From: an uncultured Pirellulaceae bacterium | Lineage (GTDB): Bacteria > Planctomycetota > Planctomycetia > Pirellulales > Pirellulaceae | Direction of reading: 5' to 3' | DNA length: 45,013 bases | Assembly (NCBI GenBank): GCA_938040995.1 | Contig: CALHZT010000121.1 | Coordinates: forward strand, 1-45,013 | Translations under genes and position numbers: made by a program | The notes under the pieces: model-generated | What the model saw: only the letters and a program-made list of their open reading frames with translations | Told to the model about the DNA's origin: nothing | The model's database searches: none | Shown here: positions 1 through 13,500 of the stretch, in pieces | Layout of the letters: every line of letters begins with the position of its first letter | Position numbering within the stretch: position 1 is the first letter of the stretch

Positions 1-897
1 CTGTTCATCCGCCGTCTCTTTGAGCTGCGCGATGACCGCGGACTCGGTGGCGGGCATCAGCAATCGTTGATAACAATCTTCCACACACGCGTTCAAGTCG
101 CTGAAAAATTCAAAGTCGCGATTCCGCACCAGTTTCCGCCTGAGCGATGGTAACTCGCGATCATCATCCAGCGCGACACCCACGTTCAGGATTCCTTCGG
201 CGGATCCTCGCAGCATCGCAAGCACGCGATGGCCGGGAACTCGGGAGACGCTTTCCTGCCGGTCGAAATACTGCTCGAACTTCTCGGCACCTTCCGCGGT
301 CTTTTTTCCGCGCTTAACCTTCGACGTGACTTTGCCATACTTGGTCGCCTGGCCAAAAAGCCAGTCACGCGTCTCGGCGACTTCCGCCCAGGACTCTGCA
401 ACGATATCGAGCGCGCCCTGAAGCGCCGCTTCTGTATCGGGAACTTCTTTGGCTGGATCAACAAACGGCTGCAACACGCCCTTTCGCGACTGTCCCAAAC
501 GCTCCTGCTTCAGCAGCAAATCCGCCAACGGTTGCAATCCGCGTTCGCGAGCCGTCGTGGCTCGAGTGCGTCGCTTTGGCTTGTAAGGTAGATAAATCGC
601 TTCAAGCAATCGCAGATCGGTACATGCATTGATCTTTGATTCCAACTCAGCCGTGAGCACGCCCTGCTCTTTCATGCTCTTCAGAATGGTCGTTCTTCTT
701 GACGCAAGATTGTTCGCCGATTCGAGCGCATCCTCGATGGCTCGGAGGGCGATCTCGTCGAGCGTCCCGGTGGCTTCTTTGCGGTAGCGGGCAATAAACG
801 GGATCGTGTTGCCCGCATTTAGCAGCTCAATCGCAGCCGCGACTTTTTTGGCAGGAAGATTCAGCTTCCCGGAAATAGAATCGGCAAAATTTGACAT
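1..897 (-). CDS. tex: Tex-family transcriptional accessory protein, N-terminal part (runs off the left edge; absent from the ORF track because no stop is in the window)
   Basis: Minus-strand translation from ATG at 897: MSNFADSISGKLNLPAKKVAAAIELLNAGNTIPFIARYRKEATGTLDEIALRAIEDALESANNLASRRTTILKSMKEQGVLTAELESKI...LLEAIYLPYKPKRRTRATTARERGLQPLADLLL, the characteristic Tex N-terminal region; open to position 1. Confidence 0.93.
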   Translation of the reverse strand, partial: MSNFADSISGKLNLPAKKVAAAIELLNAGNTIPFIARYRKEATGTLDEIALRAIEDALESANNLASRRTTILKSMKEQGVLTAELESKINACTDLRLLEAIYLPYKPKRRTRATTARERGLQPLADLLLKQERLGQSRKGVLQPFVDPAKEVPDTEAALQGALDIVAESWAEVAETRDWLFGQATKYGKVTSKVKRGKKTAEGAEKFEQYFDRQESVSRVPGHRVLAMLRGSAEGILNVGVALDDDRELPSLRRKLVRNRDFEFFSDLNACVEDCYQRLLMPATESAVIAQLKETADEQ

Positions 898-1097
898 CCC
901 GAAAGTATAGCGATTCGATGCAAGACAAGTGACGGGGTGATACCGCGGCTCAACCGGCAAGTTTTGACAGTAGCTGCCAACATTTCAATCGCACGCGCGG
1001 AAAATGAAATGAGTCTCCTCAAAGGCCTCAAAGGCTGCGATGAGATGTTACAGCGCGCAGTCGTCACCGGCCTCACGGTCGCGATCGACAGTGCTTG

Positions 1098-1468
1098 GGA
1101 TCGTTCGATCCATTAGTGTCGAATCTCCGTTCATGACGACTCAATTGACGGCCTATGGCCGTCTTCCCCGCGAACGCGGGGACCCACTCGAAGCGTATGA
1201 ACGCTCAATGTCTTTCCCAGCATCAAAAAGCCAATCCGATTCAATGGATTCCCGCCTGCGCGGGAAAGACGGAGGAATCTCCGTTCGTGACGACTCAATT
1301 GACGGCCTATGGCGCCTAGGGCCGTCTTCCCCGCGAACGCGGGGACCCACTCGAAGCGTGTTAACGCTCAACGTCTTTCCCTGCATCAAAAAGCCAATCC
1401 GATTCAATGGATTCCCGCCTGCGCGGGAAAGACGGAGGAAGATCACGCAGTAATTTCTCGAACGATCC
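1098..1468. mobile_element. MITE-like element A, copy 1, with an internal tandem duplication
   Basis: Termini GGATCGTTCGA...TCGAACGATCC (perfect 11-bp TIR, imperfect to ~18 bp). Internal unit gaatctccgttc[a/g]tgacgactcaattgacggcc... occurs twice (from 1121 and from 1275). Same sequence as 30783-30990. Confidence 0.8.
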
Positions 1469-1544
1469 TTACCATGTCATCGCCTCAACCAACTGCGACG
1501 GATCGGAGCCTACAATGCGGGCGACATCGCGGAGGCCGAAGGCC

Positions 1545-4500
1545 TTACGCTGACCGCTTAAATATGTCCCGGAATCGAGCCCACCGACTGAGCTCCTGGG
1601 CATTGGCCGCTGGCAAGTTTGGTAAATCAGTAGCGCGATCCAGCCGATGGTTGTCGGTCGCCCGAATCGACGCGGGACTTTGCGGCACGCGTTCCTGTTG
1701 CTCCTGTTGCTCCTGCTGCGATGCGACATTGGCATCCACAAAATTCGGCTGGGAATATCGACTGGCCCTAAACACCGGCCTGGATTGCGACTGAGTCGTT
1801 TGGTCGCTCGATGCCGTCTGTTGCTGCAAAGCCGAAGCCGGCGGTGAATTCACAGTCGACATTCGGAGGGAACCTTGCGGCCGTTGCGCCTCAACCGAAT
1901 TCAGTTCTTGCGCGTCGTTCGTTCGTCTCAAGCTACTCGAAAATCGCGACTGTCGCTCGACGCGTGAAAGTTGCCGAGGTTCCTGAGTGCTGACGACGAT
2001 TCCCCCAGCTCCCACCGACTGGCTTGGTGCATCGCCCGAAACACTCGTCGCATTTGACGAAAGAGGCTCCTGAATCGTTTCCTGTGCGACTGATTCTGCA
2101 TTCTCCGCAATCAACCTCGACAGTCGACTGGCGCGAATTCCCGCAGCCGACTGGGCCGGATCGACCGAGAAATTTTGATAGACGCCGCTGTCCGTCGATG
2201 CAAGATAAAGCCGCTTTCCGATCGAATCGAAATCGAACGGGTTCACTCCCGATGTCACCGCAGCCGCATTATTTGCAGCATTGGGATCAGCCCCGTTGGT
2301 TCCGTCATCTGCGATGCTCGCCGAGTTACTGATCGAGCCGATTTCATCGAGAATCTGCACCGCAAACTCGATCGTTCGCGACTCGCCTACGGCAAGAGCA
2401 CCCGCGTTGAACCGGAAGAATCCGTCATCATCCTGCGTCCATCCTGCTGAACTATTGTTGGCATTGAACACGGTACCGGTCGGCAAAGACTCGGTGATGA
2501 CGACTCCGGTCGCATTCTGGTCGCCGACGTTTGTGTAGGTCAATGAGTAGACAACGATGCCGCCAACAAACGCTTGCCGGCCATTGTCCGATTTGGTGAT
2601 CGAAAGATCAGGAGCCGCAATGAGGTTCGTCCTGTCCAACGCACTGTTGTTGGAAGGATCGACATCCGCACCGAGCGCTCCGTCATCAGTGACTGACGCG
2701 GTGTTTACCAGTTCCGTCAATCCAGCTGGCACGCCATCGGCCAACTGAGCCGTCACCGTAAGGACGACGGAATCGCCTGCATTCACGCTGCCAAGATTCC
2801 ACTCGATGGTACCGTTGCCAAGGTTTACGACTCCACCATTGTCAGCGATCACCGTGGCAAAGACACCAGTCGGGAACGAATCGGTGACAACAACACCGCT
2901 TCCATCGCCTGTGCCAACGTTTTGAAGCGTAATGGTGTAAGTCACCGTTTCGCCTGGTGTGACGTCGGTTAGTCCGTCATCTTTGGTCAGCACATAATCA
3001 ACGGTCCCACTCGTTCCGCCGCCGGTACCGCCACCGCCCGTACCGCCACCAGTTCCGCCGCCCGTACCACCACCAGTTCCGCCACCCGTGCCACCTCCAC
3101 CTGTTCCGCCACCTGTTCCACCGCCGGTTCCGCCACCAGTTCCTCCGCCGCCGGTACCACCACCCGTTGTCCCGCCGCCAGCATTACCGGGTTGCCCGGG
3201 AATCGTGTTCGTGTCAGCATCGGTATTGTTGTCTGGCCGTGCGTCGGCTCCATTTCCGGCATCGTCCGCGATCGTCACATTGTTGAGAATCAACGTGACC
3301 GAATCATCAAGTGGATCGTCAACCGACACTGCAAAAGTGATGGTTCGCGTTTCGCCAGCCGTCACCGTCCCGGCAATAAACTCAAAGACGCCACTACCGA
3401 GCGATGTTTCGACCCAGCCGCTGGAACTCCCGGCGGCATCGAAAGAGGTTCCGGCGGAGAGCGTCTCGGTGATGACGACTCCCGTCGCGTCGAGCGTGCC
3501 GTTGTTCCCATAGTCGAGGGTATAAGTCACCGAATCGCCAGCCGCAACGGTCGTGATCCCATCCGACTTGTCAATGAACAAGTCGACAAACGGTACTGCC
3601 GGAGGAGTGAACCGCGTATTGGTATCGCTTGCCTCGTTGTTGGTGCCGTCGGTATCTGCTCCGCTGGCTCCGTTGTCGGAAATTTCTACGCTGTTTGTCA
3701 GCTGCGTTCCTGACGCGGACGGATCATCAACCGTAAGCGCAAAGACCGCCACATAGTTTTGAGTATTGGCTTCGATCGTGCCCACATCCAGCCGATACTC
3801 GCGGCTGCCCGGGAATGTCTCTACCCAACCAGTCGAACTCCGCGCCGCATCGAACGTAGTCCCCACCGGCAAGTGCTCGATCAATACGCCACCGGTCGCA
3901 TCGGCATCGCCGTTGTTGCCGTAAAGAATGGTGTACACCAGCGTCTCGCCGTCAACGAATGTGGTCTGATTGTCTTCCTTGATAACGTAAAGATCGACCG
4001 TGCCCGCGACGGTCACATCGTCACGCACAAAGTTGATATCACTCGCAGAATTGTTGTCCAGCCGCGTGTCGACACCATTCGCATTGTCGTGCGAAATGTT
4101 GACTCGATTCTCAATCGTTTCAATGGTATCGGACAGCGGATCATCCACGAGAATTGCAAATGTGATCGTGCGAGTCTCACCCGGCGCCAGTGTCCCCGCA
4201 TCAAAATCGTAGATATCCAACGAGCCGCGTTGCACCCAACCGCTGTCGCTTCCAACAATGCTGAACGAGGCGCCGAGCGGAACAAACTCTTCCAGTGTGA
4301 CGCCTGTCGCCGCCACATTGCCAAGATTGGTGTAGCTTATCGAGTAGATTATCTGCTCGCCGTCATCGACAAACAGTCTCTGGTCCGTTTTCTCAACAGC
4401 GAGGTCAATGTGCGACCCGGTTGGCGGCGTGAACAGAATATTGGTATCGCTATCCGCGTTGTCCGACAGGTCCGAGTCATTAACGTTCCCTGATCCATCC

Positions 4501-7500
4501 GAGATCTGAACGGAATTCACCAGCTCGGTTACACCACTGGTGACTGGATCGTCGACGCGAACAGCGAACAACAGCAAATTATTCGACACATCGTTCGCTG
4601 CGAGCGTACCGACCTGATATTCAAACACGCCGCTGCCCGCAAACGTCTCGGTCCATCCTGGCGAACTGTTCGACGAATCAAAAGTCGTTCCGACGGGCAG
4701 CGTTTCGGTGATCACGACATTACTGGCGGCACTGGAACCCCAGTTCCCGTACCGAATTTCGTAGACAATCGACTCACCACCGACAAACGTCGATTGCCCA
4801 TCGACCTTGGTGACAAACAAGTCGAACACGTCCACGCCGCTCGCAACTTCCACCACGTTGATATCGATGTCAGCATTGTTATCGCTACGCGCATCAACAC
4901 CGTTGGCTCCGTCGTCCGCGATCGTTACCTGGTTCGCCAGCTCCGTTCCCGCAGCCAACGGCGAATCGACAATCGCGGCGAACGTGATATCCCGCGTTTC
5001 ACCAGCCGCCATCGTGCCCACGTTGAATTCGTAGACGCCACTTCCTGGCGACGTCTCCGTCCATCCGGCTGTACTTCCGCTCGGGTCGAACGACAATCCG
5101 GCGGGCAGCGTTTCAGTGATGACGACTCCCGTGGCCGCGACCGTACCGTTGTTCGCGTAGGAGATTAGATAAACGATGTTTTCTCCTGCCGCCACCACCG
5201 TGCCACCATCCGACTTGGCGATGGACAAGTCGACATGCCCTACGGTCGGCGCGATGTACAGGGTATCAACATCATTGAACGCGTTATCACCCGTGTTCGC
5301 GTCGTCACCGTTGGCCCCATCGTCACGAATGACGACTGTATTCGCCAACTGCGTCGTACCGCTTGCCACGGGATCGTTAACGGTGACTGCGAAAAGAACC
5401 GGCGGGCCCGTTGCGCCCGCGGCGACGGTCCCGACGGAGTATTGCCAGATGCCGCTACCGCTTGCTGTCTCGGTCCAACCAGCCGAACTGTTCGAAGCGT
5501 CGAAGGTTGCACCAGTCGGCAGGACTTCTGTCAGAACGACGCCCGTCGCGTCTTCGTCACCGTTATTGCCATATCGAATTGCGTAAACAATCGCATCACC
5601 TGCCGCGAACGTGACCTGATTGTTGTCTTTGGTGACATACAAATCGACGACGCCAGTCGGAGTCACCGTTCCAAAATCAATCCCGTTGGTGTCAGTGTCT
5701 GTATTATCATCGGGACGCGCGTCCGCCCCGTTCGCACCATCGTCGGCAATCGAAACGCGGTTAATCAGGTTCGCAAACAAGAGTGACAGTGGGTCATCGA
5801 CAGTGACTGCGAAAGCGATGCTTCGAGTTTCACCAGCCGCCATCGTGCCGACGTTGAACTCGAAGACTCCGCTACCAGGCGACGTTTCAACCCATCCGGC
5901 GGTACTGTTCGCCGGGTCGAAGCTGGTACCGCCCGAAAGCGTTTCCGTAATGACGACTCCCGAGGCCGCGATCGTTCCGTTATTCGCATAGTCGATGGTA
6001 TAGATGACCGAATCGCCTTCGGACGAAACCGTCGCAAGGTCCGACTTGGTCACGGCGAGATCGACGTGGTCCGTCGTTGGCGCCGTGTAAAGGTTATCGG
6101 TATCGCTGGCCACGTTGTCAGAAGCGTCCGCATCGGCGCCATTACTGCCGTCATCGCTAATTGAAACACTGTTCGTGACCTGTGTCACGCTGGATGCAAC
6201 TGGATCGTCTACGATCGTCGCGAAGAGAACCACGTTCCCGGAAGAGCCAGCGGCCACGGTGCCAGCATTAAATTCGTAGACGCCACTACCCGGCGAAGTT
6301 TCCAACCATCCCGGCGAGCTGGACGCGGCGTCGAAACTGACTCCGGTGGGCAAGCTCTCTGTCAAAACGACTCCAGTCGCAGCCGTGTCGCCGTTGTTGC
6401 CGTACAAGATCGTGTAAACCAGCGACTCACCGTCCGTAAACGTCAGTCGACTGTCGTCCTTTTCTACAAACAGATTCACCGTACCGGTTCCGACGACTGG
6501 ACCACCAAAGTCGATCGAATTCACATCCGCATCGGAATTGTCATCCGGGCGCACGTCGGCTCCGTTGGCACCGTCATCGGAGATAGAAACGTTATTGATG
6601 ATGTTTGCAAAAAACAGCGGCAGCGGATCGTCGACTGTCACCGCGAACTCAATCGTTCGCGTCTCGCCGGCCGCCATCGTGCCAACTGCAAATTCAAACA
6701 CACCGCTTCCCGGCGACGTTTCTGTCCAGCCACTCGTGCTGTTGGCTGCATCAAAGGCCGTTCCGCCAGAAAGCGTTTCAGTGATCACCACACCGGTGGC
6801 AGCGATCGTTCCGTTGTTCGCATAGTCGATCGAGTAGATGATCGAATCGCCTTCGGCAGAAACAGTAGCTGAGTCGGATTTGTCGATCGCAAGATCCACG
6901 TGGTCCGTTGCGGGCGGCGTGAAGTAGCTGTCTACGTCCGTGGCGGAGTTGTCCGCAGCGTTTCCGTCGGCTCCGTTGCTGCCATCGTCGGAAATCGTGA
7001 CGGTGTTCGACAGCTCGAGCGTGCCGGCAGCGACGGGATCATCGATCGTGATCGCGAACAGCACAATATTGCCATTCGATCCTGCGGCAACGGTACCCGC
7101 ATTGAATTGATAGATGCCGCTGCCCGCAGAAGTCTCCGTCCAGCCCGACGAGCTGGCCAAGGCGTCAAAGCTCGCACCTGCCGGCAACGTTTCTGTCAGG
7201 ATGACTCCAGTAGCAGCCGTATCGCCGCTGTTGCCATACAGGATGGTATACACCAGCGACTCACCATCGGTGAACGTAATCTGGCTGTTGTCTTTTTCAA
7301 CGTAAAGATCAACCGTTCCGCTCACGGGACCACCAAAATCGATCCCGTTCGTATCCGTGTCCGAATTGTCATCGGGCCGAACGTCGGCTCCGTTGGCGCC
7401 GTCATCCGCGATGGAAACGTTATTGATCAGATTGGCGAAGAGCAGTGGGAGAGGATCATCTACAACGACGGCGAATTCAATCGTTCGCGTTTCGCCCGCA

Positions 7501-10500
7501 GCCATGGTGCCAACATTGAACTCGTAAATTCTGCTTCCCGGTGCTGTCTCGGTCCAGCCGCTTGTACTGTTGGCCGCGTCAAACGTCGTGCCGCCGGATA
7601 TTGTCTCGGTGATCACAACTCCGGTCGCCGCGATCGTGCCGTTGTTCGCATAGTCGATTGAGTAAATGATCGAATCGCCTTCGGCGGACACGGTGGCCGA
7701 GTCGGATTTGTCGATCGCAAGATCCACGTGATCGGTCGGCGGCGGAGTGAAGTAGTCGTTGGTATCCGTCGCCACGTTGTTTGTCGCGTCCGCGTCGACT
7801 CCATTGCTGCCGTCGTCCGAAATCTCGACACTGTTGATCAACTGCGTGATGCTCGCAGCCACGGGATCGTCAACTGTGACGGCAAACAAGACCACGTTAT
7901 TGGTGGATCCGGCGGCCAAATTCCCAATCGACAACTCGTAGACGCCACTTCCAGGCAACGTTTCAATCCAGCCGGGTGTGCTTGCCGCGGCATCGAACGT
8001 CGAACCAGCCGGCAAGATCTCCGTCAGCGTAACACCAGTCGCGTCGGCAGTTCCAACGTTTCCGTAGAGGATGGTGTAAACCAGCGACTCGCCATCCGTG
8101 AACGTGACCTGACTGTCATCCTTCGCAACTGTCAGATCGACAAAGTCACCGAGCGTGACGTCATCCCGCTCAACGGCATCGACATCGGCATCACTATTAT
8201 CGTCAGGCCGCGCGTCAGCGCCGTTGGCACCATCATCCGCGATAGAAACATTGTTTACCAATGACGTGATTCCCGCCGCCAGTGGATCGTCCACCGTCAC
8301 AGCAAAAGTCACCGTGCGAGTTTCGCCGGCCACAACCGTTCCCGCCGTAAGCTCGTAGACGCCACTGCCCGCTGCCGTCTCCGACCAGCCAACCGAACTG
8401 TTCGCTGAATCGAATGTCACACCGGCGGGCAGCGTCTCCGTCAAAACGACTCCGGTAGCATCCAGCGTCCCGTTGTTCGAATATTCGATCGTATAGATAA
8501 CGGAATCGCCTTCCGTGACAACCGTGACTCCATCCGACTTGTTAATCGAAAGATCGACATGATCATCGGTCGGTGGCGTATACAGAGCGTCAACATCATT
8601 GAAGGCGTTGTCACTCGTGTCGAAATCGTCACCGTTGGCTCCATCGTCCGAGATGACGATTCTGTTGACGATCTCGTCGATGCCGGCGGCCAAAGGATCT
8701 TCCACCGTGACCGCGAACACCACCGCATTGCCGACCGAACCGGCGGCTACCGTGCCGGCTGCATATTCATAAATGCCAGACCCCGGCGTCGTTTCCGTCC
8801 ATCCAGCAGAACTGTTCGCCGCATCAAACGTCGTTCCGGCAGGAAGTAGCTCCGTCAGCACCACGTTCGTTGAATCGGTGTCGCCGTTGTTTCCATAGAC
8901 GATCGCGTAAACCAGTGACTCACCAGCCACAAAGGTGACTTGACTGTCGTCCTTCGTTACATGGAGATCGACAAAGCCGACGGGAGTGACGTCGTCACGC
9001 TCAACGGAATCAATGTCACTGTCCGAGTTGTCATCTGGACGCGCGTCAGCACCATTCGCGCCGTCATCAGCAATCGAAACGTTGTTGAGCAGCGCACTGA
9101 TCCCAGTCGCCAGAGGATCATCGACCGTCACGGCAAAAGTCACCGTGCGCGTCTCACCAGCGACGACGGTCCCCGCATCCAGCTCGTAGATTCCGCTGCC
9201 CGGTGCTGTCTCTGCCCATCCGGCACTACTGTTCGCCGCGTCGAAGGTAACTCCAGTCGGCAAGGACTCCGTCAGCGTAACACCGGTTGCATCAAGCGTT
9301 CCGTTGTTCGAGTAGGTGATGGTGAACGTCAGCATGTCGCCTTCGCGAACGACATTCACTCCATCACTCTTGTCGATCGCCAGATCAACATGATCCGTCG
9401 CAGGAGCCACAAAAAGAGCATCGGTATCGCTCGAAGTATTGTCGCCCGCATTCGCATCAACACCGTTGGCACCATCGTCCGTGATATTCACAGCGTTCAG
9501 CAACTGCGTAACTCCGGCTGCCAACGGATCCTCAACGGTCACCGCGAACGTTACCACGTTATCGACACTGCCTGCAGCCACCGAACCGGCCGCGTACTGA
9601 TAAACGCCGCTACCGGGCGACGTTTCCAACCAGCCAGCCGAACTGTTTGCCGCATCAAACACGGCGCCCGATGGCAGCGACTCCGTCAGCACCACTCCCG
9701 TCGCATCCGCGTCACCATTGTTACCGTAGACAATCGAGTAAATAAGCGTTTCACCAGCCACAAACGTGACCTGAAAGTCATCCTTTGCCACATACAGATC
9801 GACGCTGCGTTCCTCATCCGGCGGCACATCGTGCTCCGCCGTATTCACATCCGAATCAGAATTATTGTCAGGTCGCGCATCAACGCCGTTCGTGCCATCG
9901 TCAGCAATCGACACACTATTGACCAACTGCGAAATACTCGCATCCAACGGCGCGTCGACCACGACAGCGAACGCAATCGTACGGGATTCGCCCGCCGCAA
10001 GCGTACCAGCGTTGAACTCGTAAACGCCGCTACCTGCAGCCGTTTCCGTCCATCCCGATGCGCTGTTGGCCGCATCAAAGCTCGCACCATCCGGAAGCGT
10101 CTCGGTAACGACGACTCCCGTTGCGTCAACCGTTCCGTCATTCGAATACTCGATGACGTAGACCAGCGAATCGCCATCAGAAACGATGGAGGCATTGTCG
10201 GTCTTGGTAATCGCGAGATCGACATGATCATCGACGGGAGCCACAAAGAGGCTGTTGCTGTCCGAATCCTGATTGTCGTCCGCATTTTCATCCAACCCGC
10301 TTGTTCCGTCGTCCTCGATGGTAACGGTATTGAACAGGTTCGCCACATTCGCGTCGAGCGGATCATCAACAGTCACGGCAAAGACGATCACATTTCCAGT
10401 CGAACCAGCCGGCACGATCCCGGCCTGAAATTCGTACACGCGGCTGCCCGAAGCCGTCTCTACCCACCCCGCATCGCTGTTGGCTGCATCAAACGTCGCA

Positions 10501-13500
10501 CCAGCAGGTAGCGACTCGGTGATGACAACTCCACTTGCATCCTGGTCACCACTGTTTCCGTAAGTGATCGTGTAGTCGATCGACTCGCCATCGGTAAACG
10601 TGGTTTGAAAGTCGTCTTTGACAACATGCAAATCGACTCCCGCGACAAACTGGTCCGTGTCGACATCCTGATTGTTGTCCGGACGCGCATCAGCACCGTT
10701 CGATCCGTCATCGGAGATGGTCGCCGTATTGACAAGCTGCTCAATGCCCGCCGCAGCCCCATCCGTAAACACGGCGAGTTCAATCACGCCGTTCTCACCA
10801 GGATCCAGCGTGCCGAGCGAGAACTCGTAAACGCCACTCCCTGCAGCCGTCTCGACCCAGCCAAACGTGCTGCTAAGATCGAATTGCGAACCGACAGGAA
10901 TCACATCCGTGATCACCACATTGGTCGCAGCCACATTTCCATTGTTTGCGTACGAAAGCTGGTAGATAACAACATCACCAACACTGACGGAGTTCAGAAA
11001 ATCCGTTTTCTCAATCGACAGCTCAACATAGTCACCAACGGGCGGCACCCACAGGTCGTCCGAATCGCTGGCGGTATTGTCGAATCCGTCTTCGTCACCG
11101 CCGTTGAGGCCATCGTCAGCAATCGAAACAATATTCTGTACTGTCGTTTGCCCGCTCGCGAGCGGATCATCCACGATGACGGCAAACGTCAAAACATTGC
11201 CGACCGAACCCGCCGCAAGGTCACCCACGTTGTATTCGAAAATTCCGCTTCCAGCCGCCGTTTCGACCCACCCGATGGCGCTTGCCGCCGAATCAAAGGA
11301 CGTTCCGGCCGGCAGCTCTTCCGTGATGATGACTCCGGTCGCATCCTGTGACCCATCGTTGCCATAGATGATCGTGTATTCGATCGATTCACCAGCCACA
11401 AAAGTCGTCTGACTGTCATCCTTCGTCACAAAGAGATCCGGAGCCGCCAAAAGACCATCAGTATCGGTCGCGATATTGTCTGACGAGTCCTCGTCCATTT
11501 CGTTCGAGGAGATCTCGGCACTATTCGTCAAATCGTCGATTCCAGCCGAAATCGCATCGTCCACCGTCACGGCAAAAGTCACCGATCCCGGTGCGCCGAC
11601 GGCGAGATCACCCACGTTGTACAGATAGGTGCCGCTACCGACAGGTGATTCGTACCACCCCGCGGAGCTTCCCGTAACGTTGAACGTGGCACCGGGCGGA
11701 AGCGTCTCTGTCAGTACGACTCCGGTAGCCGTCGCGGTCCCGTTGTTCACAAACTCGATGACATAAACGACTTCATCACCACCGCTCGCAGCAACCACAC
11801 TGTTGTCCTTGAGAATGGCGAGGTCCACGACCCCGAGAGCATTACCAATATCGTTCGTGTCGATTGCCTCGTTGTCACTCTCATTCTCGTCAACGCCGTT
11901 GGTTCCATCGTCGGAAATGACCACGCTGTTCACGATCTGCGCGACCGCGGCATCAATCGGGCTGTCCACGAGAACTGCGAAATCAACCGTACCATTGTCG
12001 CCGACGGCGAGATTGCCAATCGCGAACTCATAAACACCACTGCCCACAGACGTTTCCACCCAACCCGTGTCGCTGTTCGCCGCGTCAAACGACGTTCCCG
12101 CCGGCAATGTTTCCGTCAGAAAAACCCCGATCGCGTCCTGCGAACCCGCATTCCCATAAGCAATCGAATAAACAAGAGAATCTCCGGCATCCACCGTCAC
12201 ACGACTGTCGTCTTTTGTGACGAACAGATCCGGCGCCGCGTCAATCGGCGTCACATCTGTACCCGTATTGTTGAGATCGTTTGACTCATCACCATTCAGA
12301 TCGTCGTCTTCGATCACCGCCGTGTTCTGCAGGCTATTGAGACCAGCCACCACCGGGTCGCTCACCGTGACTGCGAAACTGACAGTTCCGGAATCGCCTG
12401 CGGGCACGTCACCAATCGTGTAGACCCAGACTCCCGGCGTCGTTTCAACCCAGCCCACGTCACTGTTCCCCGGATCGAAAACGGAGCCAGCCGGAACTGT
12501 TTCGGTAATGAACACGCCTGTCGCACCCCGCGTACCAGCGTTCTCATACGACAGTATGTAGACAACCGTCCCGCCTGGTAACGTCGTGATCCCGCCGTCA
12601 TCTTTCGTCAGCACAAGATCGACTGCCGAAACGACGGGCGTGTCATCCGTCGCCGTGTTGTTTGATGCATCCGGATCGACGCCGTTACTACCATCGTCCG
12701 CGATCATCGCCGTATTGGAAATGGTGTCGCCGTTGTCCAACGTCCCATCCCCGTCGACTGCGAAATCAACCGAACCGATCGTCGCACCAGGCACCGTTCC
12801 AATCGCCAACTCATACACGCCACTGCCCGGTGAAGTTTCGGTCCAGCCGACCGAACTGCTGGCAGCATTAAAAGTCGTATTTGCCGGAAGCGTTTCCGTA
12901 ATGACGACTCCGGATGCACCTTGCGTTCCTGTATTCGAATACGTCAACGTGTAAATGATCGTGCCGGCGGGTGCCGTGCTCACGCCACCATCCGATTTGA
13001 CCAACCCAAGGTTGGGCACGGCAAACACATCATTGACATCCGTCGCAGAGTTATCAGCCGGATCGAGATCCGCGCCGTTGGTACCGTCATCCGAGATCGC
13101 GACCGTGTTGGTAAGTTGGTCGATTCCCGCGGCAATTGGGTTATCAACCGTAACCGCAAACGTGACAGACTCGTCAATTGTTCCCGCGGCGACGGTGCCA
13201 AGCATCAACTCGTAGATGCCACTGCCCGGCGCTGTTTCTGTCCAGCCAACTGTGCTGCCAGACGCATTGAACGAGGTCCCGGTGGGCAACGTCTCCGTCA
13301 ACACAACATTGGTGGCGCCCTGATTTCCGACATTGGAGTAGGTGATCGTATAGATCGTGAACTCGCCGGCATTTAGTAGTGTTAGCCCGTCATCCTTGGT
13401 GACTCGCAAGTCCGGCGCGGCGACAATATCGTCAATCTCGACGAACGAGTTATCCAGCTCGTCCGCATCATCTCCACTTAATCCGTTATCGCTGATTAAC

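Noticed and set aside
186-591. ORFs 186-464 (-) and 229-591 (+)
   Set aside because: Overlap the tex coding frame, which matches a known family along its whole length.
1040-1794. Small ORFs over 1040-1794 (PRRRES / SPRSRGR-type peptides)
   Set aside because: These are translations of the hairpin-rich MITE-like element A and the antisense of the giant gene's 3' end, not genes.
3088-3513. Poly-Pro (PPPVPPP) plus-strand ORF
   Set aside because: Simply the complement of the Gly/Thr linker repeat in the minus-strand gene.
8940-10511. 523-aa plus-strand ORF opposite the giant gene (and dozens of shorter ones between 1647 and 15075)
   Set aside because: Antisense shadow of the DUF11 repeats: biased codon usage in a repeated sequence leaves stop-free frames. 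The proteins are Arg/Ile-rich, without domain features, while the minus frame is a clear repeat protein.
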